From: Prinsepia uniflora
Taxonomy: Eukaryota > Streptophyta > Magnoliopsida > Rosales > Rosaceae
Assembly: GCA_032719365.1 (NCBI GenBank)
Contig: CM064861.1
Span: 78,674,863-78,738,862 of the forward strand
Reading direction: 5' to 3'
Length of the DNA: 64,000 nucleotides
Position numbers and translations under genes: made by a program
Shown: positions 22,567-35,230 of the stretch, one piece after another
Layout: the number at the start of each line of letters is the position of its first letter
Position numbering within the stretch: position 1 is the first letter of the stretch
Notes under the pieces: generated by a model
Database searches by the model: none
What the model saw: the letters and a program-made list of their open reading frames with translations, nothing else
What the model was told of the DNA's origin: nothing

Positions 22567-24057
22567 ATGGTAGTACCCCTTTACGCCTCAATGAGTTTGA
22601 GGAGTGTGATTGCCGCTATCTGCTTTTGCTTTGTTGCTTTTTCTCTCACAGCTTTTGCACGACCAGCCACTTTTCTTCAAGATTTCCAAGTCACTTGGTC
22701 TCATACTCACATCAGGCAAATCGATGGAGGGAGGGCCATCCAGCTTGTTCTTGACCAAAATTCAGGTAATTTAATCACATAATATACTTTTTTACTTGAA
22801 ATTGTGGGGTCGTCAACCTATATATTATATTTAGCAAACAATATGTGACAAAATTAATGAAAGGAAATTCATCTTTTGTATCATCTGATTGCTAATTTTG
22901 ATACAAATATTATTATTTCAGGTTGCGGGTTTGCCTCCAAACACAAGTATTTGTTTGGACGTGTGAGTATGAAGATCAAGCTCGTCCCTGGAGACTCAGC
23001 TGGAACTGTCACTGCTTTCTATGTAATTAATTAATTTTATCGTTGATTATAACCTAAACTAAATACTAATTGGACACTAATTAGGGTTCTTGGGTTTTTT
23101 TTAATAAATTGATTTGGTTCGATTGGATTGGACTGGCTATTGTTTTGGCAGATGAACTCAGACACCAAGACTTTCCGCGACGAGCTGGATTTTGAGTTCT
23201 TGGGGAACCGGACCGGGCAGCCTTACACAGTGCAAACCAATATCTTTGCTCATGGGAAGGGTGACAGAGAGCAAAGAGTCAACCTTTGGTTTGACCCTGC
23301 TGCAGATTTCCACACTTACAGTATACTCTGGAATCATCACCATATTGTGTAAGCTAGTTAGTATTTTCATTATCAAACATGAACAATGATTTCTATCTTG
23401 GTACTCACGTATGTACATGACATGTTCTATTATACATACGTAACATGTTTTATCGTACGTACGTAACATGTTCTATCGTACGTACGTGACATGTCGTACG
23501 TACGTGACATGTTCTATCGTCAGACTGTAAATACATAATAAGTTTCAATTTACAACTCATCAGCATGACGTACATACATCATGAGAAACGCGTGCATATA
23601 TAATATTATCCGACTGTACATAAAAAATTATAATTCACAATCTGATAACATTATTATTTGGTGTAGGTTTTATGTGGATGAGGTGCCAATAAGGGTGTAC
23701 AAGAACAATGAAGCTAGGGGGATCCCTTACCCAAAGGCACAACCAATGGGGGTGTTTTCAACATTATGGGAAGCTGATGATTGGGCAACAAGAGGAGGGC
23801 TTGAGAAGATAGATTGGAGCAAAGCCCCTTTCTATTCATATTACAAGGACTTTGACATTGAGGGGTGCCCTGTGCCAGGGCCAGCCTACTGTGCCACCAA
23901 CAACGCTAACTGGTGGGAAGGCACTGCCTACAAAGCACTCAGTGCGGTTGCTAACAGGAGATACAAGTGGGTTCGTATCAACCACATGATCTACGATTAC
24001 TGCACCGACAAATCCCGCTACCCTGTAGCCCCACCGGAGTGCGTGGCCGGATTCTGA
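22567..24057 (+). CDS. XTH: Xyloglucan endotransglucosylase/hydrolase, XTH6/7-like, four exons
   Basis: Cell-wall GH16 enzyme that cuts xyloglucan and rejoins it to another xyloglucan chain. Exons are 22567-22765, 22922-23022, 23152-23348 and 23667-24057, with GT-AG introns and preserved phase; the product is 295 aa, normal for the family. Residues 10-31 form a signal peptide ending AFA before RPATF. The active-site block DELDFEFLG (residues 110-118) keeps the nucleophile Glu111, Asp113 and the acid/base Glu115, followed by the usual N-glycosylation site NRTG. The C-terminal XET_C part has WWEG, the paired cysteines of GCPVPGPAYC, and YDYCTDKSRYPVAPPEC. From memory it is closest to Arabidopsis XTH6 and XTH7 (group I/II). 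I chose the first ATG because its MVVPL start fits that subgroup; Met9 (22591) is possible. No defect is visible, so the gene is probably functional and the protein secreted. Confidence 0.95.
23402..23520. repeat. ACGTACGT/ACATGT minisatellite in XTH intron 3
   Basis: Degenerate units of about 28-34 bases combine CGTACGTACGT with ACATGTTCTAT. Both parts are palindromic. It lies fully inside intron 3 (23349-23666) and does not affect the reading frame. Confidence 0.8.
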
Positions 24058-24256
24058 GCTGTATGCAAGATGACCAAAGAAATCCTATTGGTACGTACCC
24101 TAATGTGTAATATAAGGGCCATGCATAGTAAAAGGGTATATAAGGGATGTGTGTGTATATGTGGATGATATGAAGAAGGCCAAGTCTTGATTCCGAAGTG
24201 AGAAAAATTGCATTTGTAATCGTGGCTGTTTCTCTTTGTAATCGCATTATTGTACC

Positions 24257-24262
24257 AATAAA
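24257..24262 (+). terminator. Polyadenylation signal of XTH
   Basis: AATAAA lies 200 bases after the stop codon, followed by the T/G-rich GTTTGTATGTTATTGTG. This is a usual plant 3' UTR length. Confidence 0.55.
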
Positions 24263-26910
24263 GTTTGTATGTTATTGTGAAAAGGATATATATGGTTTTG
24301 GAACCTTATTATTAGTTTCAAATGTGTGAAGAAAAACCTCCCTTTGTTTTGTACTGCTAAAGAAAGAAATTATTGGTCCATTCTGACATGAGGGTGATTG
24401 ATTGAGTACTTCTGTATATGTAACAAATAGTCCTATGAAAAAAGTAATTTAGTTTGCCCTCTTCTTTTTGGTATAAGTTAACGAGTACTCAATGACATTA
24501 TTACGTATGCACATAGAGAGAGCTCTCAACTATTAATCTTACAACCAGAAGCTCCACATTTTACATGGACGGCTATAACTAGCAACATACAATACATCCA
24601 CAGTTGTGAGCTGTTAGCTAAGGAAATAACGGTAACTCACAAAAAAAATTCCTCATCTCTCCACCCACGACATGTTTCTTGTTCTCCACGGTCTCAAATC
24701 AATCGTACTTTAGCTCTAGGAGAGCTCAGCAGCCGTAACCTGTTCTCCTAAGCATCAAGTCCTTTGTAACATATGCTTCTAGGCAGATACTTACATCAGT
24801 AAGATTAGCAAGTTTGAATTAAAGCAATACAAATGTGCTATTTTTTAAAATGAAATTCGACCTTGGTCCGTGTCAAACATTAAAACATAATACTAGCCAA
24901 AAATAACAGTAAAATGAAATTAAATTTTCAAAGCATATTTAAAGACAAATTTCAATGGTCTTGAATTACAATACGTATTTATCTTCACATATTATGTGGA
25001 ATGTCTCAAATTCGATTTTTATAAAAGACTATTGATACTCAATATGTACCATGTAGCTTTAATGGAGTTAGTGAACCATAATTTCTATGGCAGTTCCGGA
25101 ATTTTATAAAATTATATGAAGAGATTGGATTCTTTTGCTCCCTGTAATGGTATTAATTTGAAAGCCCTGGAATTCAGTTGTGTAAGTATTCATTTTAATT
25201 CTGAGTTCCTATTGATTGTGATGGCTAAGTGTTCCTGACAATTCACAATCCATCAACAACCAACGCCCACTTGATCGTAGGACAATTATCCCTAGCAATA
25301 AACGACCCATCAATAGCAAAAAAAAAAAAAAAAAACTGATTCTGTTGCATGTGAGCAACTGTCTCTAGTACTGCAATGCGATTATTCCATTTTTATTTTT
25401 ATATCGACATCATCCTTTATAACAATCAAAATCCAAACATACTACATAATTATCAATTCAAACAATGCAGCTATTCCTATGGGACGCACCCACTTGGTAG
25501 GATACTGTCCCTAACAGAAATCCTCATCTAGTTATCTTCAACATTCAAGGACAGTAGTGACCACCTATCCCTCCCCCAAGTGCTGAAATAGTGATATGGT
25601 TCGAGTGGGCTCATCACCCAGCCCTAGCTAGCTAAGCCATAATAAGTAGCACAAGGATGGTCCCAGGTTGAGCAGGGTCACAAGCGCTTGTTGCATGCAC
25701 GCATGCCCCCAAACAAGTCACTATATAAGTATTACTATCTCTGAGTCACGACCAGTTCGATACACAGAGGTTAGGTTGATGCATTACGTGATTTAATCCA
25801 AACTATCATTTTCGATATTTTGTTACATAAAATAGTTTGAGTGTCGGTTCAAGGATCGTTGTAGGATGACAATCCAGGCTTATAGACAGTGATAAAATAT
25901 GAAGTGTCTTCTCTTAAATAGCCAAGTTGCTCAATAATGGCTTGCACTTATTTGAGTGATGACTATTGTCAATCAACAATGACCAATGTCTACATTTAAG
26001 TTCAATATGATCCAAGGAAAATTGACAAATTGAAAACAGTAGAGCAAGCGTCAAACTGCGACGAGCTCTTACAAACGAACTTTCGCCCAGACTTCAGTGG
26101 TCTATATCATTCAATGGTATGGCTACTTAAGTCATTGATCTGCCCCCACTCCATCCACCCCCCTGTTTTGGTGCCATTTTGCACCCTTGGATGACCATTC
26201 CATTGAATGGTAAGGGTAACGTGCCTGCAAACTGTACCTCAAAGACCTTTTCTTGGCTGCAACCAATTGTATATAGGGAACTCAAAAAAAAATTGAAACA
26301 TGTTCATAATTATATGGGCCGGCCCTAAATAATTAGGGACCCCAATCCCAACCGGATCGATAAGACTAACACGGGAGACATTAAAACGAGGGACCCCAGA
26401 CTTCTGAAATGGTTTGAATTTGAAAACAGGGACCATTCTTTGATAACACATTGTTCTGACTTGAGTTACCATTCAGTAATGAAAACGCCCCGCGTGTGCA
26501 TGACTATGAACCGCTGATGCAACAACGACCAATCATGCGCATGTAAGTTACTGTCATTAGGGTGGCCGGCTATATCATACATGAGGTCCACAAGACCACA
26601 ATTGTATTGCAAATGTACCTCATGAAAATGTAGTAAGATGCATTCCACAATACTCAGTATCAATATAAAGATGCTTAGATTAGATGCATGCCATATATGA
26701 TTTTTACGAATGAAATACAGTGGAAATTTGGCAATAAAAAGTTCATTTGATACATCATTTTTTCAGGATAATGATAGGAGTACCAAGCGTAGAATATCTG
26801 TTATGTTTACGCCCATTTATTCAGAACTACAAAAACTCACAGATAGCTTGAATTTGAAATAAAAACTTGGTATCCCTATCATTTCCTTTCTCACCAGAGC
26901 AAGTACTAAG
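24263..26910. other. Intergenic, no gene recognised
   Basis: A 19-base poly-A run lies near 25318. All frames are short and show no familiar domain. Some stretches (24640-24830 and 25480-25700) have a balanced base content like old repeats, but no ends or target duplications were found. Confidence 0.5.
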
Positions 26911-27136
26911 ACATTTGAAGATGAGTTACCTCAGAGAATGGGTAAAGTTTAGAGGACAGAGCTCAATGGCTAGACTCTAGAAAACAACTTTTCAACATTT
27001 GATTACTTGGAAACAGACTGCTCAAGACATTTGAAGATGAGTTACCTCAGAGAATGGGTAAGGTTTAGAGGACAGAGCTCAATGGCTAGACCCTAGAAAA
27101 CAACTTCTCAGCATTTGATTACTTGGAAACAGACTA
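26911..27136. repeat. 116-bp tandem duplication 3' of FANCL
   Basis: Two copies begin ACATTTGAAGATGAGTTACC at 26911 and 27027, with very few differences (AAAGTT/AAGGTT, ACTCT/ACCCT, TTCAAC/CTCAGC). It ends about 145 bases beyond the FANCL stop codon, so it could lie in or near that gene's 3' UTR. Confidence 0.9.
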
Positions 27137-27281
27137 CTATAAATGATAGTGTTAAACCCAACTCAAGAAAACAACTAGTGCTATAGAACCTACCAAAGAG
27201 AACGTTATTCCAAGCAACTATATGAGGACAGGAAAAGAGGACATCAAACGATCTTTGATTGAGAGGTACAGAATCTTTAGA

Positions 27282-30200
27282 TTACTTCTTGACGCCATTG
27301 ATTTTCACTGCAACTGGTTCTGAACAGTATGGACAGCTTCCGAATAAAACATCAAATGACCTGTGATGCAAGTTCACACAGATGTCATAAATCAAGAAAG
27401 CCTAATGATGTGTTTGGATTAAAAAAAAAGGCACTATGAAACGATTGACTAGATACAATGGACATAAGAGGACTTTGTGAATGAAGACTTGAAAGGAATT
27501 TTTGAAAATCATTTCTTTAATGATTTTGAAATGCTCATGCAGTACAATTTCAATACCTCTACCTGATATTTTATAGTGCATTTCTAAGTAAAATCTCATA
27601 AAAACACACCGTAAGTTCACCATTGTAGGTTATGAATTCTAATGACAGATGCAGACCAAATAATTCTGAATGCAAAACAAACGATTGAAATAATTTTCAA
27701 GTTCCTAATAGATCCCATTGTCTACCTGTACGTAGAAGTTGGGCCTCCTACGAAATGCTTTAACGGAATATTTCAATTTGAGAGTGCAGGTGTTTTTATT
27801 TCAACATTTAACCATTTGTACATGCAATAAGGGAGAGGAAGAGCAATACGCTCCTTTGGTGAGGGGGATTGGATTGAATTGGACAAGTTGTCAAACCAAT
27901 GTATCTTAAATGCAAAAATGGACATGTTTTCATTGTAAGGGGATGGGAGGGGGTCGACAAAGAAAACTTATCCAATCCAATCCACTCAAATAGTCGCATT
28001 AGAATAGGTAATTTTCCTTCTATGTTTAAACCCATGTAATACTCTTTCAAAGAAAACATATACATCTTTACATTCGAGATATATTGAACTTGATGAGTTT
28101 TCCAATCCAATTTAGTCTAACTCACCAAACGTGACCTTAATGTCAACCAACAGATTCAAACACAAAATATTACCAGAAAAAAATAACCAGAATGCAAGAA
28201 ACTCAACATACTGCCTTGTTGTGGTAATAGAACGCAACCAATCCACGAGGCATATGCTATGGAACGCCTTCTTCCAGGAGGTATTATCACATGTGTAGTC
28301 TGTCTCAGTTCCACTCTTGTCTCTGAGCTCATCGTCTGCATTAAAACTGCCAAGTCAATGACTGAAAAGCATGGTAAACATTTAAGAATTTACATGTAGA
28401 ATTACCAATTGGAAGACTCTGGACATAACAAATTCGGCATTCAACTTTCTCGTCATTGTTCTGGACATGAGGGGGCGCTGGAAGTTGAGTCTCCAGAAGA
28501 CATTCAAAATTTTCCACAAAATTTTCGTCTTTTATCCTATGCAATTAGAGTACAGAGATTGTAGGTTATCCCATCTCCCCTTGGTCTTCTAATTTCTTTC
28601 CGAAAGAGAGTGTTGAACAGTAATTTAAAGAACTGTACTATTCTCTTTCTAACTTTGAAAGATAACACTATTATACACAACTTATCTCCATGAAAGTGAA
28701 CTTATTTTTTTCCAACCTTCAACCTGAGGCTAATTTAGATTTCATTGCTAAAGAAGAGAATAGCGGTGTCATGTAAGCATACAAACAGATAAATATGTTG
28801 ATGATTCCGAAGTAAGCACACTACAAAATACAATTTAGACCGCCTTAAACAATACAAGTACCAAAGATAGAACGCAGATTCAAGAACAAAGGATGCAATG
28901 TTACCATCTTTCGCTATTTCTTCGCCATCGGTTTCTCAACAAGTTCACAATTGGACCTGAACCAATAAAACGACATCTAACAGAACTTGATATTCACACT
29001 TGAATGAAAAGTATAAGCTTAAAGGTAGGAGCTCTAGTAACTGATTTGAGATGGAACCTTACTCTGGTAACGATCTAGGATCAGCAGCGCTAATGGATAA
29101 CATGATGAAGCAGTCATTTCCTGAGAAACAAACCCGCAAAGGACTTAATAATTTACATAGAAAACAGAAGGGAAAATAATTATCAAAACTTAAGAGCAAG
29201 GTGGCTCACCTACAATGATTTGGCGATGAGTCGCAGCGGGAGATGGTTGTTTAGGATCAACAACCCAAAGGGACCTATCGATATCATCCAAAGTAGACCA
29301 AAATCCCTGAAGCGTCTCCAGATGCTGGGTAAAAGAATCAGTTGTTGATAGCTTTTACTAAAATAAGAACCTAAGAACAGAACTCGACTACTAAGGCAGA
29401 CAATCCTAAAGGATCAACTAGTATCAATAAATGCAACACCTCATAGATAATTTTAAAGAAACAATCAGTACCTTTTTAAACTGCTGCACCACATCTTTCA
29501 ATCTTGAGTGCGTTGACCATTTTAAATTAAAAATATATGCTACATCCTGTGGAAAAACTTAAATCTTAATTATGCCTTAAATATAAAATTGAACCATCCA
29601 ATATAGTTAAAATAGACATACTGCCGAAATTGAAGGAGGGCATTCGGGATGGGCTTTATCCAACTCAACTTCCATAACATGTACTCTGCCCTTGCCATCT
29701 CTGCCAATCAGATTTTGAAAATATTTGAGTCCATTACGTGTTTAAGACAATATAAACATGTGAAAAAATCATGTCCAACTGATTTCAACAAGACCCCAAT
29801 ATTCAGAAAGGTTCTTCTCGAAACAATATAATGACAAAGCAACTTTTGAGGAATTTTTTATATAAACTACGATAACTCAACTGTACTAAAAGGTACATAC
29901 TTTGGAAGGATGAGAAGTTCCAAGGACAATTCTAGGAAATTAATTTGCATTATAAAAAATATTCTGGAATTTCCCTGATCTTTAGAAGTTAATCTATGCA
30001 TGAGAACGTGGGACTATGAAAGGATAAACGTCTGGAGATAATCAAGCAGGTACATCTCGTGATGAAGATCAACGTAGTTCTGAACTGGTAATCATGGAAA
30101 TAGTACCCTACAATTGCCTTTAGATAAAGCATGTTTACTCACTTCAACCAAACCAGATTTCTAATCTATGGAATACAAAAAATCTTGAAACTCCTGACAG

Positions 30201-30762
30201 ATACAGGATTGCATAATGTGTTTACCTATTGACTAAGTATTGCAACATAAAAGAAAAATGTTTTGCCAGCAAAATCCCATTTCTCAAAACTAGGCATCTC
30301 CACGGATTCCTTATATTGGAACCACTATAACTAATGTGTAACACTAAAAACCAAACATCCTCAACCCTTGTACATAAGTTCTCAACATTCCTACGAAGAG
30401 GAGGAAAAAAAATTTAGTAATGATGAATGTGAACAAGAATATCTTACAAGATTCGGAAGCTGAGAGATGTTAAATCTCCACCAAACCTAACCAGATTCTC
30501 CCATCCACCCTCCTCTATCTACATTCACATGATCATCAAGTCAACGATCCTAGCCAAATATATTACAAGCAGTAACAAACGCATTATGCTAATGCCTATC
30601 AACAAACATTTGTGTTGAAAGTTTGTTGAGTTTAAATACGTAGAATTTCAAACTTCACCACCCAAAAACATTTATAATCACAAAAATTACCTCTGAGCAC
30701 ACTGCACGGTAAAAGGTGGATGCTTCGGCCAGCTCCCTACATCCACTTTGCTCAGAAAATTC
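27282..30762 (-). CDS. FANCL: FANCL-like E3 ubiquitin ligase, ten visible exons, start codon unresolved
   Basis: FANCL is the RING ligase of the Fanconi anaemia core complex and monoubiquitinates FANCD2/FANCI in nuclear crosslink repair. Coding exons, in order: 30762-30691, 30518-30448, 29700-29622, 29546-29472, 29324-29210, 29120-29063, 28976-28905, 28536-28406, 28335-28212, 27360-27282. All introns are GT-AG and phases agree, giving 291 residues and a TAA stop. Family blocks in order: ASTFYRAVCSE, GGWENLVRFGGDLTSLSFR, WSTHSRLKDVVQQFKKHLET, WSTLDDIDRSLWVVDPKQP, GNDCFIMLSISAADPRSLPE, then the C-terminal RING ECRICYVQ, DYTCDN, FHSICLVDWLRSITTTRQSF, CPYCSEPVAVK. The fourth zinc-ligand cysteine is Trp (NTSWKKAFH), which should harm the second zinc site. 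A first exon is expected near 31040-31150, where SSSSEPNGTSSSARKFF can be read, but that frame has an upstream stop and no ATG. Either the gene is recently inactivated or its 5' end has an exon I did not resolve. Confidence 0.88.
27850..28133. mobile_element. MITE-like inverted-repeat element in the last FANCL intron
   Basis: The left arm (CTCCTTTGGTGAG followed by GGATTGGATTGAATTGGA) and the right arm (read inward, CACGTTTGGTGAGTTAGACTA, then AATTGGATTGG) are inverted copies. It lies between the last two exons (27361-28211). No target duplication could be fixed, so the superfamily is open. Confidence 0.4.
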
Positions 30763-31199
30763 CTGCACTCAAGAACAGTTTACATCGTCTATGCAAACAT
30801 ATACATATAGTGCATAACATACACAGTGTTCTGGATTTTCCCTCGATGAATACATTATCTTGATTTCGGGCATTTAAGATTAACATCAACCATAGAATTC
30901 CCTGAACTACAACAAAAGCCTAATTCTCTAAAAGTTAAAAGCTTCACTACTATTACGCATACAATGGGAATTTTAGCAAACAGTTGTGCTTTATAATTAT
31001 CTTTCTCTTTTTTTCCTACTTTTGCACATACAAACCACAACAAAAAGAATTTTCGAGCTGAAGAAGAAGTACCATTTGGTTCGGAAGAAGAACTCAAGTA
31101 ACGATTGCAGTCGCTGTCACCTGGAATCAAACTTTAGCAAGGATACTGGAATATGTATTCTATGCTCAGCCCATTCTCATACGAACGATCGGGTAGCAG

Positions 31200-31889
31200 C
31201 TTAACCCAACCCAAGGTTTTATCCATAAACCAAATTGATTTTGGGCTTCTTCGTTGTCATTGGTTTATTGAGCTAGGCCCATTGCAACACAAAAATCGGC
31301 TCATGAGCATAAGCAAATCAATAATATGAAGGAAAAAATTTACATATCAATAGACCGGCCCATGCGCAGTAATCACTACGAGACACTAGCGAACCAGGCG
31401 GATGGCCGACTCATACAACAGTTCCTTGATAGGGTCCAAACTCCAAAGTCACAAGGCCAAGAAAGAAAAATCACGCCTACTGACAGTGAACCTTTTATTA
31501 GGGGATCAAACTTGGTCAAGCATGATCCAGAGGTCAAACCCTTAAAAACACCCATCGTCCACGGCCTTCAAAACCCTTTTAGACGAAGCATGTTGTCTTG
31601 TTTTTAGCTCAACCTTAATCACAGCAATTAACTGGTTCTACGATTGGGCTCTGGGGCTATAGACTCGTTGTAGCAACTGAAAACTATATTCCTCAATCAG
31701 TTCATGATACAAACCGACGGATTATTCTTGGCGGAAGACCTTCTCCTTCTAAAACAGGGAGAAGATGAATCTTTATAGAAATATGTAACTTGGTTCTGCC
31801 ACAAATATTCATAGTACATAGAGACATACGACAACCTTCATAGCCGTCAAGGGGAGCCTTAGGGAATCCCCCTCCGAATATGCTGCAAA
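31200..31889. other. FANCL upstream region; no other gene recognised
   Basis: The minus-strand site-II-like AATGGGCCTAG (about 31273-31283) is of a type common in plant housekeeping promoters and may belong to FANCL. The plus-strand frame at 31326-31607 matches nothing I know; it may be the diverged start of the gypsy remnant that follows. Confidence 0.4.
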
Positions 31890-33355
31890 GGCACTAGTTT
31901 GGTCCAATACAATAAGATTATGAAACAAGCTGTCATACATACCAAGGCAAAGCTGCTAAACCATAAGGAGGACACTAAACAGGCTAACACATACCAACGT
32001 AACAACCCCAACTTGTCTCACATATACCAATATGGCACCCCTAGCTTGGCTAACGCTTACCATTCGAGCAGTCTTATCCCTCAACATCGCAACCAACATC
32101 ATTAATCTCAGCAAATTCAGCACTCTTATAGAGGGGAGAGGAAGAACTACTCTCATAGTTCATACAACTCACGCAAGAAGGGCAAACACCCCTGCCACAA
32201 CCCTGATCAAGGCTAGGTCCACAAGGACAATATAGCAGACAACAATGCCGACCGACCACCCTCTCGATCAAAGTTTGAGACTTACACAATTCCCAACAAT
32301 TTTTATGTGATCGGATGAATGTCGAACACATGATCCACAAGAAGGCCACTGGGAAGCTCAGTAAAACACTAGAACCTATTGCTAGTACCAAAAATCCAAC
32401 AACCATACCATTGACTAGTGTGTGGCCTTCAAGGACCTAGTGAAAGCTCTGACTAGGAAGAGGAAGATCAACCAATTCTTGAAACTTACATCTCTTCCAC
32501 CCTTTCCTCCACGGATCAACACAATCAATGGGGGACTATCCATCTCTTCAGCTCTGACCTTCAACAGAGCGAAGAAATTTTTATTTCACACCTCACAGAG
32601 CAACCACCAAGTTGTCAATATTGAAAAGGGGTAAGCAAAGAAAACAAGAAAGGTCGGCTGGGAACTTATCACATTCTCAGAAGAAGAAACCACATGGCGA
32701 CCTAATTTTCATCTCAGCACAAATTGCAAACTTTGATGTAAGAAGAATCATGGTCGACACTAGGTACTTTGTCCACGTTATATTCATGGAGGCATACAAG
32801 CAGCTCATTATCCTAGACACCGACCTTCGACCAGTCTCCTACACTTTCTTTTGATCAAGTTCCCTACCCTCATGGGCATAGAACAGGTATAGGGAGACTA
32901 TATGGCTGCAGGAACATGCAATTCCACCACTCTCTCTGGGAACACCACTACCCAGCTTAAGGAAACAATGGTGGTCTTTGAATTCCTATTTGAGGTAAAC
33001 TTGGTTGATCCTCGAGTATCTCAAACGACCTAAGTGAGGACCCCAAGGATCATGCATCCACACTACATCTTCAACCAATTGAGGAGGTCAAAGATGTCAA
33101 CCTCTCCTGCCTCTACGTTGACTAGAAGGTGAAGATTAGAAAAACACTCAATCCTTGCACTCAAGCTCAATCAAATTTTTGCAGGATAACTCTGAGGTCT
33201 TTGTATAGTTATATGCGGAAGTACCTAGCATATTAACTAATGTTTATCACCCACCTTCTCAACATCGATTCATCCTTCAAATAGGTGGAACAAAACTGCG
33301 GTATTTATTATGTTGAACGAACTGAGGCCATGAAGGTAGAGATAGTCAAACTTAG
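31890..33355 (+). pseudogene. Tat-like Ty3/gypsy remnant, gag-protease part
   Basis: Broken plus-strand frames match the Tat lineage. At about 32500-32850 the order INTINGG, SSALTFNRAKKF, HGDLIFISAQIANFDVRRIMVDTR and YKQLIILDTDLRPVSY is that of the gag-protease linker and protease, where the active site is normally VDNGSSADV; here it reads VDTRYFVHV, so the catalytic motif is lost. The upstream part (31899-32400) has gag-like frames with several stops. The reading continues in frame across the insertion at 33356 into RT at 54639. No LTR of this element is inside the window. Confidence 0.65.
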
Positions 33356-33669
33356 TGACAGGACCCAATCTGAAAACATATTCTAAACCGCATTTGGGTC
33401 CTGCTCCCAGTTTGATAGGTGACTCAAAGATCCAAATGTACCCTTGAAACCCTGTCAGACAAGGGATACCTGCTTAACCATGAACTCATGCCTCCGTTCA
33501 GTCTGCAGCTTCGACTCCCATACAACGGTCTTAAAGGGTTTCAAAAACCAAGGAAAAGTGTGAATGGACGAAAAATAAAGGTTTTAAGACATACTATTTA
33601 CCCTCTGTTTTTATAAAAACTATGCATGCAATAGGAAAGTTCTCAAATCTTGAAAAACCAACGGGAAAC

Positions 33670-35208
33670 TGATAAGTCTTGAATTAAGCATCATTTTATA
33701 CCTTTTATATTTATCTTTTAATGTTTAAATAACAAACAATTGTAGAAAACAATATATTTTGTGAGAATTGTGAAGAATTGGATAGAGCTCGGAATTACGA
33801 TAATTTAGGCGAAAGAATCACCTCAATCCGAGTTATATTGAAGAAGTTATTATTGAAACAAAGAACGCCACCAAAACATACTCAGGATTTCGATAGGGGG
33901 CTACCGAATCCCCATAAACAGCCCAACAAGACATTCGGCCAGGCGCAGCTGAATCTCTCTGCCCCTTCCTCGACGCGTGTGTACAGAAGATGTCACCAGC
34001 AACTCGGCATGCGTTTCCTGACTTCACTGCCTTTTCCTTGGTAGGCTCCTACCGATTGCTTTACTCCAGCCTCCATGCGTGTTGATTGCCGATTTTCAGC
34101 ACTCATTTCGGTCGGTGGCTACCGAATTTCCTGCCAAGCTTCGACAGCTTCCTACGGAGCCGATTCCTATTCAATTCCAGCAAGCATTTTCCTTCATTTT
34201 TAAGGAAAATTGTCCATTTTAATTGGGATTTGTTTTCCCTTTTTAAATTAGGAGTTTTTATTACCTTTTTCATTAAGTTTTGTATTTATTCTTTCATTAG
34301 GATTTAGAATACCTTTTACCTTTAGGATTTTAATTTAATTAGTTTATACCTTTTTTCTTTTAGAATTAAATTATGAACTCCTATTTATTTGGGGATTAAT
34401 TTTCTCCTATAAATAGAGAGGTTTAGGCTAATTGTAAAATGTCACCCATTTTTGTACCAAAGCTCTGCTTAACCAAATTTTCCTTTTCAATATTTTCAAG
34501 ATTTTAAGTGTAAGAATAATTACACCATACTTCATTTTCTACACCTTCATCCGTGACTAAGTAGAGGAGCCCTCACTTGTCTCACCAAAGAGTGTCTAAT
34601 CACTTCGTATCCATAGGAAGCCCCAAAGAGAAAAAGTGTGACACGGCCTCTTTACCTTGTAGTTATTTCTTATGCTTGAATATTGACTATATGAATTGAT
34701 TTCTAACAATATTTTTGGTTTTATGATTTTTATTGTTTCAATTTTCTATGTGTTCTATGATTCTAGTTTTTGTTATGTTTGTGTGTTCGCTCTTAATGCT
34801 TGACTAGATATAGGGATCCCCGAGTTTAAGTCATTGAAAGTGTCTTCGGGAGCCCCGGGCACATACGTAAGAGAATATGCAAGTAACTCGTAAGGCTAGA
34901 ATTAGAGGATTTCATAAGTTGAAGTTAATAGAATTCAAGAATAAGTTAGGTTAAATATGAGTTGACCATGTAAATAATAAGTTAAGTTAGATAGATTAGT
35001 TAATCACTTAAGATAACAGAAACAATCAACTACCCCCTAATTAATTAATCAAATGATAATCATGCTTAGGTACCCTCAATCCCAGGATAAGAACGATCCA
35101 TATTTATCAATGCTAGAATCTACAAAAAAGGGTTTTAATTTGCATATGTTTTTATTAAGTGTTGAGTGTGACTTTATGTTTACTTTAATACTTAGTTTTA
35201 GCGTATCA
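33670..35208 (+). repeat. 5' LTR of the Athila-like element
   Basis: TGATAAGTC...GCGTATCA, with a TATA-like CCTATAAATAGAGAGG near 34407. It aligns along its whole length with 50541-52073. Confidence 0.92.
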
Positions 35209-35213
35209 ATTTA

Positions 35214-35230
35214 TGGCGTCGTTGTTGGGG
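35214..35230 (+). other. Primer binding site (tRNA-Asp type)
   Basis: TGGCGTCGTTGTTGGGG lies 5 bases after the LTR. It equals the usual Athila PBS TGGCGCCGTTGCCGGGG except for three C-to-T changes, as expected from decay of methylated cytosines. Confidence 0.85.
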
